From: Cellulophaga sp. | Lineage (GTDB): Bacteria; Bacteroidota; Bacteroidia; Flavobacteriales; Flavobacteriaceae | Reading direction: 5' to 3' | DNA length: 54,048 nucleotides | Assembly: GCA_030731855.1 (NCBI GenBank) | Contig: JANQTG010000173.1 | Span: 1,859 to 55,906 of the forward strand | In this document: positions 17,376 to 25,738 of the stretch, piece after piece | How the letters are laid out: each line of letters starts with the position of its first letter | How positions within the stretch are numbered: position 1 is the stretch's first letter | The notes under the pieces: model-generated | Database searches by the model: none | The model's input: only the letters and a program-made list of their open reading frames with translations | What the model was told of the DNA's origin: nothing | Translations under genes and position numbers: made by a program

Positions 17376-17376
17376 T
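17337..17376 (+). terminator. Strong orphan intrinsic terminator
   Basis: The stem AAAAGACCGTCTAAA / TTTAGACGGTCTTTT with its T run is essentially perfect. The regulator's own terminator lies 170 bp upstream, so this one implies an extra transcript. From here to sbcD (17377-17675) I see no further gene. Confidence 0.88.
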
Positions 17377-17675
17377 TTTAGTCTTTATAATACTTTAAAT
17401 TTTTCTCATCAAATCTGGTATTAACCTTTACTGGTTTTTTTTTAAATGATATAATTTTTCCCCTTATTAATTCTAGTAACATATTTACAGCATATTTATA
17501 AGCTTTACTTTTTCTAGTTTTATAAATGCAGTATATTTATACTAAACAACATTAGTAGTATAAATGAAAATAGAAAACCTTCAAAAAAAATCATTTAAGT
17601 ACTGTAGGTAGTCTGTAGACTTATTTTTTAAAATATACAATACGGTTCTTTTTTAAACAGAACTAAAAAAACTCC

Positions 17676-18878
17676 ATGAAAATACTTCATACTGCCGATT
17701 GGCATTTAGGACACAGATTGCACGAGTATTCCCAATTAGAGGAACAAATTTTATTTTTAAGTTGGATTGAGAATTGCATCATCGAAGAAAAAGTAGAAGT
17801 ACTTTTAATTTCAGGAGATGTTTTTGATACAGGAGCACCATCAAACCAGAGTCTAGAGTTGTACTATAATTTTTTAGTAAAGCTTACTAATACCCCTTGT
17901 AAATCGATTATTATAACAGGCGGAAACCACGATTCGCCAGGTACTTTAAATGCCCCAAAACATATATTAAATGCGCTTTCGATTAAAGTGGTGGGTAAAG
18001 CAACAGAACATATCGAAGATGAAGTTTTTGAGATAGATATAGATGGTCAGAAGCTTATTATAGCCGCTGTTCCTTATTTACGCGATGGAGATATAAGACG
18101 CGCTGTCGCAGGCGAATCTTTTGATGAACTTAGCGATAAATACAAAAAAGCTTTAATAAACCATTATACTGCGGCGGCAGAGTATTGCGCTCAAATAAAT
18201 GCGAGTAAAGCGCCTGTAATTGCCATGGGGCATTTATTCGCCGTCGGTGGTTCGGTTTCGGATAGTGAACAGAATATTTATGTGGGTAGTTTAGGGCATA
18301 TTGGGGCCGAAGATTTTCCCACCTATTTTGATTATATCGCCTTAGGCCATTTGCACAGGCCGCAAATAATTGGAAAAAACCCTAAAGTTAGGTATTCTGG
18401 ATCTCCAAATATTTTGAGTTTCAGTGAAATAAACTACGATAAAAAAGTTCTGATCTTGACTATTAACGATAACATAATTAGTGATGTGACAGAGCTTGTT
18501 GTACCTCGTTTTAGAACGTTTTACACCCTAAAAGGTACTGTTGAAGAATGTTTAAACCAATTCCCAAATGTTATATCGAATTCGTACGCCTTAACGCCTT
18601 GGGTAGAAATTATTTTAGATGAACCACAGCATGTAAATACCGATAGCTTAAAGAATGCAGCGCAACAATACGGGTTCGAAATACTTAAAACCAGTCTAAA
18701 AGCACAACGAAATACCAAAGGAATAGAGGCCTTATTGGCGGATACAAAATCGATCAAAGAATTAGTACCTACCGATGTTTTTAAGCTTAAATGTGAAGAA
18801 TTAGGGTTTGATTTAAATGAAAATCCTAAAATATGGGATGCCTTCAATGAAATACTACAATCTGTAAAAAATCAATAA
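17676..18878 (+). CDS. sbcD: Exonuclease SbcCD, subunit D
   Basis: 400 residues, close to the E. coli length. This Mre11-type nuclease subunit acts with SbcC on hairpins and blocked DNA ends. The metallophosphoesterase motifs are complete: DWHLGH (residues 7-12), GDVFDTG (about 48-54), GGNHDSPG (about 88-95), MGHLFAVGG (about 184-192) and LGHLHRPQ (about 223-230). The C-terminal capping region follows. It is separated from sbcC by 12 bp, forming an operon. Confidence 0.97.
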   Translation: MKILHTADWHLGHRLHEYSQLEEQILFLSWIENCIIEEKVEVLLISGDVFDTGAPSNQSLELYYNFLVKLTNTPCKSIIITGGNHDSPGTLNAPKHILNALSIKVVGKATEHIEDEVFEIDIDGQKLIIAAVPYLRDGDIRRAVAGESFDELSDKYKKALINHYTAAAEYCAQINASKAPVIAMGHLFAVGGSVSDSEQNIYVGSLGHIGAEDFPTYFDYIALGHLHRPQIIGKNPKVRYSGSPNILSFSEINYDKKVLILTINDNIISDVTELVVPRFRTFYTLKGTVEECLNQFPNVISNSYALTPWVEIILDEPQHVNTDSLKNAAQQYGFEILKTSLKAQRNTKGIEALLADTKSIKELVPTDVFKLKCEELGFDLNENPKIWDAFNEILQSVKNQ

Positions 18879-18890
18879 GTCTCGCAAGGC

Positions 18891-21800
18891 ATGAAAATTT
18901 TAAAAATCACCCTACAGAATATAAACTCCTTAAAATCAAATGTTCCAATTGTCATCGATTTTGAAAGTAATCAATTTAAAGACGTTGGTTTATTTGCTAT
19001 TACAGGATCAACTGGTGCTGGTAAAACTACTATTTTAGATGCCATCACTATTGCTTTGTATCATAGTGTACCACGTTTTAGTGGGGCAAAAGGTACTTTG
19101 TTAGATGTAGTAAGTTATGGCGCTACAGAAGCCTTTAGTTGTGTAACTTTTACCAATGAAAATATAGTCTATGAAGCCTATTGGGGCATTCGGTTAGCAT
19201 CCAATACAGGAAAAAGTTTGCAGAATCCGCAAGAAGAAGTAAGTTTAAAAAACCTGACTGCGAATACTATTTTAGCCTCTCAGAAAAGAGCTTTAATTAC
19301 TGAGGTTATAAGAGTTACTCAATTAGATTATGATCAGTTTTTGAGATCTGTATTATTGGCGCAAGGCGAATTTGCTTCTTTTTTAACAGCCAAAGGACCC
19401 GATAAGGGTCGTTTATTAGAACAAATAACGGGCGAGGCTATTTATAAGAAAATAGGGCAGGGTATTTTAGATAGAAAAGCTTTAGAGGAAGCTAAGCTAA
19501 AAGAAATACAAGCTAAAATTAACGATGATGATGTGCTATCCGAAGAAAAAAAGATAGCGTTAACGCAAAAAAGCAAAGAACTTGAGGTGGAATTGGCGGC
19601 ATCGGATAAACAAATAGCAGCGCTACATACCATCCTTAATTGGTATGTTAAATCAAAAGAGGTCTCGAACGAATCGCAACAATTACAAAAAGATTTCAAA
19701 ATATTAGAAGAAGTCGTTGCAAAACATACCTATCAATTTCAATTATTGGCGCTAGATGAAAAAGCATCACCCTTTAAAGAAGGTATTCAGAATTTTAATA
19801 GAAACGAACTACATACTAAAGAAAAATCGAATCAGTTAAAACGTTTAGAAGCTGAATTGGCCGCTTTAAAGCCTGAAATTGAACGTATTACTTTGCTTTT
19901 TGAAAAGCAACATACCGAATTAGACCTTGCCGATAAAGAATTTAATGTCTGGTTGCCAAAATTTGAACGTATTACCAAACTCGACGGACAACTAGAGAGT
20001 GAAACCAATACCCAACAAAAAGCAACAGAAAAACTAAGGGAGTTAAAAGCACAAGTCTTTTCATCCGAAGAAGAGAAGCATGCTTTGATTAAAAGCGTGT
20101 TAGATACAGATGCAGAGATTAAAATTCAAGAAGAATTTGTACATCAACATAAATTTTTAATCGAAGTTGCCTCAGAAATATCAAATTGGACCACAGGTTT
20201 AATAAGCCTAAAAAATAATAGAGAATCTTTTAACGAAAATGCTTTAATTATAGCTCAAAAACAGAAGGACTTAGATATTGCACTAGCAGATTTAGCTGCG
20301 AATAAACTACTGTTGAGTAAAAATTCAGCGACTATAGAAGCTGTTGAATCTGAAATAAAAGCTATTGATGTAGAATTGGTGCAAAACGATTTATCGGCTT
20401 TGCTAGCCGAAGCAAAAAAACAAGGTTTAGTTGATGCTCATTTGAAAAAACTAAAAGAATTTTCAGAAGATATCGCCAAAGAAGAGAAAGAAGTAACACT
20501 TATAATAGAGAAGAAAAAAGCCGCTTTAGCCGACTTAGCTGTGGTACAGAAACAGCTTGTCTCAATTAAAAACGATATTGAAAATCAAGAAAAATCGGTT
20601 GAAGATGCTGAAAAGATTCTAAATCTAGAAAAGAGTATTTTAAAATATGAAGCTGATCGTAAAAACTTAGTAGACGGGCAAGCTTGTGGTTTGTGTGGGG
20701 CTCTAGAACATCCGTTTGCAGAAAAATTGGTATATAACGGGGTTTCGGCATCTGAAGTAGAAGTAACGAAAAGAAAAAATGCTTTAAAAACATTGCTTTC
20801 AGCCAAATCAGAGTTAGATAAAAGTGAAGTCAGACTCAGCACGTCTCTTGATAATTTTACGCTTCAAACAAGCTCAAAAAAGGAAACAATACAAGCTATT
20901 TATGCAAATGCAAAGCCATTAGAAATGGATGTTGATCTCACTGATATGGAGAGTATACACAAAGAAATACAACTTTCTGCCGCGCTTTTAAAAGAATATG
21001 ATATTAAAATAGTGGCGGTTCAAAAACTGCAAGCTAAAAAAGATGACTTGTCTAAATCTTATAAAGAACATTATGCAACTATTGAGGTGTTAAAAAATAA
21101 AGACGCCACAGGTAAAGAAAAAATAAAAAATACCAAAGTGGAGATTGCAACAACACTAAGGACAATAGAAACTTTAAAAAATATAGGGCTTAGCTTAGAA
21201 AACAACTTAAAAATAGCCTTGGCTAAATTTAAGTACGAACTGCCCTCAGTAGATAATACCAATAAATTTATTAAAACACTAGAGGCTGATATCGCTAAAC
21301 ATACAAAAACTCAGCAGTATTTAGAAGCTTTGAAAGCCGATAATAAGGTATTTAACGCAAAATTAAATGCTGTGGAAAAGCAATTAGCAGCGTATCAAAC
21401 AACTCAAAAAGAAATTGATAAAACCATAGGAGATTGCGAAAGTAATTCAACCACGCTAAAAAGCGAACGTATGGCGCTATTACCATTTTCGTTTACCGTA
21501 GAAAGCAAGCGCGAAAGTTTAACAAAGTTGAAAGAACAACTTTTAGAAAAATCAGAAGCTACTAAAACGGAGTTACAGAAATTATTAGACAGCAAAACAG
21601 AAAAAGAAGCTTTAAAAGTAGAGAATATCAAAGAGCAAAATAAATTAAGTACTGAGTTAGCCACGATCACTTCATCATTTAAGCTGCTTTTGAATGAAAG
21701 CAATTTTACAAGCAAACAAGAAGTGGAAGAGGCTTTATTGTCTGATGAAAATAAACAGAAGTACCTAAATACTAAACTTAGAATAGAAGCGCAACAGCTA

Positions 21801-22544
21801 AAATTATTAACCTTAAAAGAGGTAAATGAAAAAAGGCAAGAAGCCATCTTAAAAGATAAAGATTTTGAAACTTCCGAAGCGGAGAGCATAGCGGCGCTAG
21901 AAGCTTTAAAAGGTAAAAAAGAAAGTTTATCTAATAGAAAAGGCGAAATAAAAGAAGCCTTTAGAAAAGATCAAGAAATAAAGGACAGAAACCAAGAAAT
22001 CTATAAACAGATTGAAACTCAAAACGATATTTGTGGGGTTTGGAAAACGCTTTTTAAAATCATAGGAAATTCTAAAGATGCCTTTAATGTATATGTGCAA
22101 CGCCTAACTTTAAAACATTTGTTAGACTTAGCTAATGTGCATTTATACGATTTAAACAAGCGTTATTCCTTAAAAATGGAAGAAGATTATAAGCCAAAAG
22201 AAGAGCTTAATTTTAATTTAATAGATCATTACCAAACCGACCAGGCTAGATTGGTAGATACCTCTAGTGGTGGGGAAAAATTTATTATTAGTCTGGCTTT
22301 AGCACTTGGATTGTCTGATCTTGCTAGTAAAAATGTAAAAATAGACTCCCTATTTATCGATGAAGGATTCGGCACTCTCGATAAAAATTCGCTAGAAACT
22401 GTAATTTCGACTTTAGAAACTTTGCAATCAAAAGGAAAAATGATTGGTATTATTTCTCACGTTGAAAACTTAAAAGAGCGCATTCCGACACAAATAAAAA
22501 TTATTAAAAAGAGTGATGGCGTTAGTGTGGTTGAAATAGTATAA
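18891..22544 (+). CDS. sbcC: Exonuclease SbcCD, ATPase subunit C
   Basis: 1217 residues. This is an SMC/Rad50-type ATPase of the SbcCD complex. Walker A is TGSTGAGKTTILDAI near residue 40; the Q-loop region LAQGEFASFL follows. Long coiled coils occupy about 180-560 and 640-1030, with the zinc-hook CxxC at QACGLCGALEHP (about residue 602) at the apex. The C-terminal lobe carries the signature DTSSGGEKFIISLALALGL and Walker B SLFIDEGFGTLD. All parts needed for dimerisation and ATP-driven end processing are there. It is co-transcribed with sbcD; the PH-domain gene 33 bp downstream may also belong to the unit. Confidence 0.97.
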   Translation: MKILKITLQNINSLKSNVPIVIDFESNQFKDVGLFAITGSTGAGKTTILDAITIALYHSVPRFSGAKGTLLDVVSYGATEAFSCVTFTNENIVYEAYWGIRLASNTGKSLQNPQEEVSLKNLTANTILASQKRALITEVIRVTQLDYDQFLRSVLLAQGEFASFLTAKGPDKGRLLEQITGEAIYKKIGQGILDRKALEEAKLKEIQAKINDDDVLSEEKKIALTQKSKELEVELAASDKQIAALHTILNWYVKSKEVSNESQQLQKDFKILEEVVAKHTYQFQLLALDEKASPFKEGIQNFNRNELHTKEKSNQLKRLEAELAALKPEIERITLLFEKQHTELDLADKEFNVWLPKFERITKLDGQLESETNTQQKATEKLRELKAQVFSSEEEKHALIKSVLDTDAEIKIQEEFVHQHKFLIEVASEISNWTTGLISLKNNRESFNENALIIAQKQKDLDIALADLAANKLLLSKNSATIEAVESEIKAIDVELVQNDLSALLAEAKKQGLVDAHLKKLKEFSEDIAKEEKEVTLIIEKKKAALADLAVVQKQLVSIKNDIENQEKSVEDAEKILNLEKSILKYEADRKNLVDGQACGLCGALEHPFAEKLVYNGVSASEVEVTKRKNALKTLLSAKSELDKSEVRLSTSLDNFTLQTSSKKETIQAIYANAKPLEMDVDLTDMESIHKEIQLSAALLKEYDIKIVAVQKLQAKKDDLSKSYKEHYATIEVLKNKDATGKEKIKNTKVEIATTLRTIETLKNIGLSLENNLKIALAKFKYELPSVDNTNKFIKTLEADIAKHTKTQQYLEALKADNKVFNAKLNAVEKQLAAYQTTQKEIDKTIGDCESNSTTLKSERMALLPFSFTVESKRESLTKLKEQLLEKSEATKTELQKLLDSKTEKEALKVENIKEQNKLSTELATITSSFKLLLNESNFTSKQEVEEALLSDENKQKYLNTKLRIEAQQLKLLTLKEVNEKRQEAILKDKDFETSEAESIAALEALKGKKESLSNRKGEIKEAFRKDQEIKDRNQEIYKQIETQNDICGVWKTLFKIIGNSKDAFNVYVQRLTLKHLLDLANVHLYDLNKRYSLKMEEDYKPKEELNFNLIDHYQTDQARLVDTSSGGEKFIISLALALGLSDLASKNVKIDSLFIDEGFGTLDKNSLETVISTLETLQSKGKMIGIISHVENLKERIPTQIKIIKKSDGVSVVEIV

Positions 22545-22577
22545 AATTAATAGGTAACTAAAATAAAAGAGCAGTAT

Positions 22578-22955
22578 ATGGGATTGTTAAATAAATTATT
22601 AGGAAACGCGAGCGAGGTTTCTACCGAGAAATTAAGTGAAAAATACGGACGCTTATTAATCGATACGGAGCAGATTGAACTCGGTTTTACCTTGTTTAGA
22701 GATGTGTTTATGTTTACCAACAAGCGCTTAATCTTAGTAGATATTCAGGGCATAACGGGCAGTAAAATTGAATATAAATCGATGCCTTATAAAAGTATTT
22801 CTAGATTTTCGTTAGAAACTTCTGGAACTTTTGACTTAGATGCAGAACTTAAAATCTGGATTTCAAGCGAAGATTTACCTTCGGTAAGTAAAAAATTTAA
22901 TAAAAGTATTAATGTGTACGAAGTGCAAAAATATTTAGCGTCTAAGGTGATGTAA
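22578..22955 (+). CDS. Bacterial PH-domain protein
   Basis: 125 residues, essentially one bacterial pleckstrin-homology domain (bPH_1/YvbH type): FTLFRDVFMFTNKRLILVD, the turn KIEYKSMPYKSISRFS, and LKIWISSEDLPSVSKKF. The domain folds as a seven-strand barrel plus a C-terminal helix and oligomerises in characterised members; no ligand is established. No signal or membrane segment is visible. It lies 33 bp after sbcC with a terminator behind it, so it probably ends the sbcDC transcript, but a functional link is only inferred. Confidence 0.83.
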   Translation: MGLLNKLLGNASEVSTEKLSEKYGRLLIDTEQIELGFTLFRDVFMFTNKRLILVDIQGITGSKIEYKSMPYKSISRFSLETSGTFDLDAELKIWISSEDLPSVSKKFNKSINVYEVQKYLASKVM

Positions 22956-23004
22956 TGGTATTAGAGAAAATATAAAAGGGTATTTATGTTGTGCATGAAT
23001 ATAA

Positions 23005-23038
23005 AAAAAAGGCTTTAGAGAAATCGAAAGCCTTTTTT
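23005..23038 (+). terminator. Terminator after the PH-domain gene
   Basis: Stem AAAAAAGGCTTT / AAAGCCTTTTTT with a 10-nt loop. Its right end is 3 bp from the 3' end of the convergent tRNA, which might share it on the other strand. Confidence 0.88.
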
Positions 23039-23040
23039 AC

Positions 23041-23117
23041 TGGTAGCGAGAACGAGAGTTGAACTCGTGACCTCCGGGTTATGAATCCGACGCTCTAACC
23101 AACTGAGCTACCTCGCC
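23041..23117 (-). tRNA. tRNA-Met (anticodon CAT)
   Basis: The minus strand folds as a cloverleaf: acceptor GGCGAGG / TCTCGCT (G-U at both ends), D-arm GCTC...GAGC, anticodon loop TTCATAA with CAT, T-arm ACGAG TTCAACT CTCGT, discriminator A and an encoded CCA. The GGCGAGG end and ordinary pairing at the top of the acceptor argue for elongator over initiator tRNA; a CAT anticodon could also be the lysidine-modified tRNA-Ile. The last anticodon-stem pair (31-39) is A-C, a mismatch. Confidence 0.92.
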
Positions 23118-23246
23118 TTTTTAACGGGTGCAAATATATAGTTATTTATCTTATCTATCAAAATATGAACCATAAAAATATTATATCAATTTTAATTTTT
23201 TAATCCTTTATAAATATATATATTGCCCACTGAAAAAGTATACGTA

Positions 23247-23630
23247 ATGAGCGATAAAGTAAAATTCGAAATTGAGTTTGTGATACAGTCATCACCTCAG
23301 TTGTTATATAACTATTTATCAACACCTTCAGGATTATCAGAGTGGTTTGCAGACAATGTAAACTCTCGTGGTGAGAAGTTTTATTTTATATGGGACGAGT
23401 CTGAGGAAGAAGCAAAATTATTAAAACGCAAGAGTGAAGAGTTTGTGAAATTTAGATGGGCAGAGCAAGACGATGATGCTTATTTTGAAATGCGTATTAT
23501 TGTTGACGAAATTACGTCTGATGTTTCGCTATTTATTACCGATTTTGCAGAAGAAGACGAAGTAGAAGAATCAAAAATGCTTTGGGCCAATCAAGTAGGT
23601 ACTTTAAAACAAGTTTTAGGTTCTTCTTAA
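23247..23630 (+). CDS. START-like domain protein (AHSA1-related)
   Basis: 127 residues from the ATG at 23247. The ORF track adds eight residues from a TTG in an AT-rich promoter-like stretch; MSDKVKFEIEFVIQSSPQLL is the more natural start. The body is an SRPBCC/START-like fold: FVIQSSPQLLYNYLSTPSGLSEWFADNV at the N-terminus, a central beta sheet and a long C-terminal helix (EESKMLWANQVGTLKQVL). Such folds bind hydrophobic ligands or act as co-chaperones of the Aha1 type; no ligand is known here. It is followed closely by the class IV aminotransferase. Confidence 0.82.
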   Translation: MSDKVKFEIEFVIQSSPQLLYNYLSTPSGLSEWFADNVNSRGEKFYFIWDESEEEAKLLKRKSEEFVKFRWAEQDDDAYFEMRIIVDEITSDVSLFITDFAEEDEVEESKMLWANQVGTLKQVLGSS

Positions 23631-23651
23631 GGCTATTTTAGTATAAAACAA

Positions 23652-23685
23652 TATCTTTGACCTTGAATTTATTCAAGGTTTTTTT
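23652..23685 (+). promoter_or_regulatory. Overlapping -7 box and hairpin/T-run before the aminotransferase gene
   Basis: An exact TATCTTTG box (23652-23659) is immediately followed by a perfect CCTTGAA TTTA TTCAAGG hairpin (23661-23678) and seven T that touch the ATG at 23686. The hairpin looks like the terminator of the START-like gene, packed into the promoter of the next one. Confidence 0.6.
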
Positions 23686-24531
23686 ATGCTTAATTTTAAC
23701 GGTACATTAGTATCAAAAGATACTAATTTTTTACTTTCTGAAAATAGAGGTTTTAAATATGGCGATGCGCTATTCGAAACTATCAGAGTCGTAAATAATA
23801 AAATATATTTTTGGGAAGATCATTATTTACGCTTAATGGCATCGATGCGTATTTTAAGAATGCAGATACCGATGAGCTTTACTATGGAGTATTTAGAAGA
23901 ACAACTTTTAGATACCATTGCTGTGAACTCCTTGCAAAATAATGCTGTTAGAGTAAGACTTACCGTTTACAGAAATGAAGGCGGACTTTATTGTCCTGAA
24001 ACAAATGAAGTTTCTTTTGTCATTGAAGTGAAGCCTTTAGACGTGAACTTTTTTACTTTAAATAATGACGAATATGAAGTAGAACTTTTTAAAGATTTTT
24101 ATGTGAATGCTGATATGCTCTCTACGCTAAAAACCAACAACAAAATTATTAACGTGGTTGGGAGTATTTTTGCTAAGGAAAATAAGTATGCGAATTGCCT
24201 TTTATTAAATCAGCAAAAAATGGTAGTTGAAGCCTTAAACGGTAATCTATTTTTAGTTGTTGGTAAAACTATTAAAACGCCACCAAAAAGCGACGGTTGT
24301 TTAAACGGCATTTTACGAAAAAAATTAATTGAAATTATTTCAAAATTAGAAGAGTATACACTAGAAGAAACTTCTATTTCGCCCTTTGAACTTCAAAAAG
24401 CAGATGAACTTTTTATAACGAATGCTATTGTTGGGATTCAACCGATAACTAAATATAGAAAAAAGGAATACACATCAGTAGTAGCAAGTGATTTAATTGG
24501 AAAACTAAATGCGGCGGCAAGATTAGGATAA
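23686..24531 (+). CDS. Class IV aminotransferase (aminodeoxychorismate lyase/BCAT-like)
   Basis: 281 residues. This is a fold-type IV PLP enzyme: GFKYGDALFETIRVVNN (about 22-38) at the N-terminus, the catalytic Lys in STLKTNNKIINVV (about 146-158), NGNLFLVVGKTIKTPP (about 186-201) and GILRKKLIEI. Fold-type IV members include branched-chain aminotransferases, D-amino acid aminotransferase and 4-amino-4-deoxychorismate lyase (PabC, folate pathway). Length and the short NLFLV pattern favour PabC-like, but sequence alone does not settle the substrate. No folate gene is adjacent. Confidence 0.85.
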   Translation: MLNFNGTLVSKDTNFLLSENRGFKYGDALFETIRVVNNKIYFWEDHYLRLMASMRILRMQIPMSFTMEYLEEQLLDTIAVNSLQNNAVRVRLTVYRNEGGLYCPETNEVSFVIEVKPLDVNFFTLNNDEYEVELFKDFYVNADMLSTLKTNNKIINVVGSIFAKENKYANCLLLNQQKMVVEALNGNLFLVVGKTIKTPPKSDGCLNGILRKKLIEIISKLEEYTLEETSISPFELQKADELFITNAIVGIQPITKYRKKEYTSVVASDLIGKLNAAARLG

Positions 24532-24624
24532 GTTTATAAAAGAATATTACGGCGTTTGCGAAACCATTCAGTAATTACACTTAAAACTTTTTATTTTTTT
24601 TATTGAGTCTTTACTACTAATACA

Positions 24625-25185
24625 TTAATTTAAACTAGGATTTTCTGGAGTATTAGACCACAGGAGATAATCGCCACCAAGTTCCATCATTTTTTCTTTC
24701 CAAAAAGCATCTGGCGCTTTTTGAATAATATCACTTTCGTATTTATTTGGTACAATTACCCACGATTTTGATAACACTTCTTTGTCTAGTTGTAAGGTAT
24801 CCCAACCCGTATATCCTAAAAAAAAGCGAATATCATCTTGTGAAATAATATTAGTGTTGATAAGCGAAACAATTTTATCAAAATCTCCACCCCAATAAAT
24901 TCCGTTTGATATTTCAATACTATTATCTATTAACTCTGGCACTTTGTGAATAAAATATAAGTTGTCTTGTTCTACAGGTCCGCCGTTAAAGACTTCAAAA
25001 GGCACTTTTATTTCTTTTACCAAATCGCTTATAGTATAGGCTAATGGTTTATTCAAAATAAAGCCTACGGAGCCATTTTGGTTATGTTCTGCCAACAATA
25101 CCACTGAGCGGCTAAATGATGTATCGCCTGCAAGTGATGGTTCTGCAATTAGAAGCTTTCCTTTTTTTGGTTTAATTGTAGTCAT
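24625..25185 (-). CDS. YqgE/AlgH family protein
   Basis: 186 residues, the standard size of the UPF0301/YqgE family. Signature blocks: KGKLLIAEPSLAGDTSFSRSVVLL at the N-terminus (quoted in part), HNQNGSVGFILNKPL, FNGGPVEQDNLYFIH and GYTGWDTLQLDKEV. The protein is cytosolic; AlgH in Pseudomonas was linked to alginate regulation, but a molecular function has not been settled. It is downstream of and antiparallel to the aminotransferase and precedes HU on the minus strand, but a terminator after HU suggests separate transcripts. Confidence 0.93.
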   Translation of the reverse strand: MTTIKPKKGKLLIAEPSLAGDTSFSRSVVLLAEHNQNGSVGFILNKPLAYTISDLVKEIKVPFEVFNGGPVEQDNLYFIHKVPELIDNSIEISNGIYWGGDFDKIVSLINTNIISQDDIRFFLGYTGWDTLQLDKEVLSKSWVIVPNKYESDIIQKAPDAFWKEKMMELGGDYLLWSNTPENPSLN

Positions 25186-25243
25186 AATTCAGGGTTATTG
25201 CTTCTAATGTACTATTTTTTTTTATACTTTGAGACTTGTAGAA

Positions 25244-25271
25244 AAAAAAAGCACCTCGATGGAGGTGCTTT
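25244..25271 (-). terminator. Terminator of the HU gene
   Basis: Perfect stem AAAGCACCTC / GAGGTGCTTT with a 4-nt loop, followed on the minus strand by a run of T (the A run at 25242-25250 on the plus strand). Confidence 0.92.
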
Positions 25272-25293
25272 CATAATAATACTAAGGTATTTT

Positions 25294-25566
25294 TTAGTTT
25301 ACTGCTTTTGCTAATTCAGCACCAGCTTTAAACTTAACAACGTTTTTAGCAGCAATTTGGATAGTTTTTCCTGTTTGTGGATTTCTACCATCTCTCGCTT
25401 CTCTTCTAGATACAGACCAAGATCCGAAACCTACTAAAGAAATTCTATCTCCTTTTTTAAGAGAACCTTCTACATTTCCTAAAAAAGACTCTAAAGCTTT
25501 CTTTGCAGCTGCTTTTGTGATACCAGCATCTGCTGCCATTGCATCGATTAATTCTGTTTTGTTCAT
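25294..25566 (-). CDS. hup: HU-family DNA-binding protein
   Basis: 90 residues. This is the classic HU/IHF fold: MNKTELIDAMAADAGITKAAAKKAL (in part), LVGFGSWSVSRREARDGRNPQTG forming the DNA-binding beta arm, and VVKFKAGAELAKAVN at the end. It is a small nucleoid protein that bends and coats DNA as a dimer. An unusually good promoter and two TTATCAACAAA repeats lie upstream, and a strong terminator lies downstream, so it is a short, highly expressed monocistronic unit. HU versus IHF cannot be fully separated by sequence, but the arm resembles HU. Confidence 0.95.
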   Translation of the reverse strand: MNKTELIDAMAADAGITKAAAKKALESFLGNVEGSLKKGDRISLVGFGSWSVSRREARDGRNPQTGKTIQIAAKNVVKFKAGAELAKAVN

Positions 25567-25607
25567 AATTTGTAAAATTAATTATTGTTAAAATTTCTAT
25601 ACTTCAA

Positions 25608-25637
25608 CAAAATTATAAGGATTTGTCATTAACGCAA
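25608..25637 (-). promoter_or_regulatory. Consensus Bacteroidetes promoter of the HU gene
   Basis: On the minus strand TTG (25637-25635), 19 bp, then exact TAATTTTG (25615-25608). It is among the best-spaced -33/-7 pairs in the window and gives a leader of roughly 35-40 nt. Confidence 0.75.
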
Positions 25638-25661
25638 GTAAAACATAGGGAAATCACTGTT

Positions 25662-25692
25662 TTTGTTGATAACTCAAAGCGTTTGTTGATAA
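25662..25692 (-). promoter_or_regulatory. Direct repeat TTATCAACAAA upstream of the HU promoter
   Basis: Two exact copies (plus-strand TTTGTTGATAA at 25662-25672 and 25682-25692) are spaced 20 bp start to start, about two helical turns, 25-55 bp upstream of the -33 element. This suggests a binding site on one DNA face. The word is one base from the DnaA-box consensus TTATNCACA. Confidence 0.45.
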
Positions 25693-25738
25693 AGTAGGGC
25701 TTTTTTTACATTCTCGAGAGGTCAAGCGTAGCAAGGGA

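Noticed and set aside
21404-21889. 161-residue minus-strand ORF
   Set aside because: It is an antisense shadow of the sbcC coiled coil; it is Ser/Leu/Phe-rich and lacks any promoter or family resemblance.
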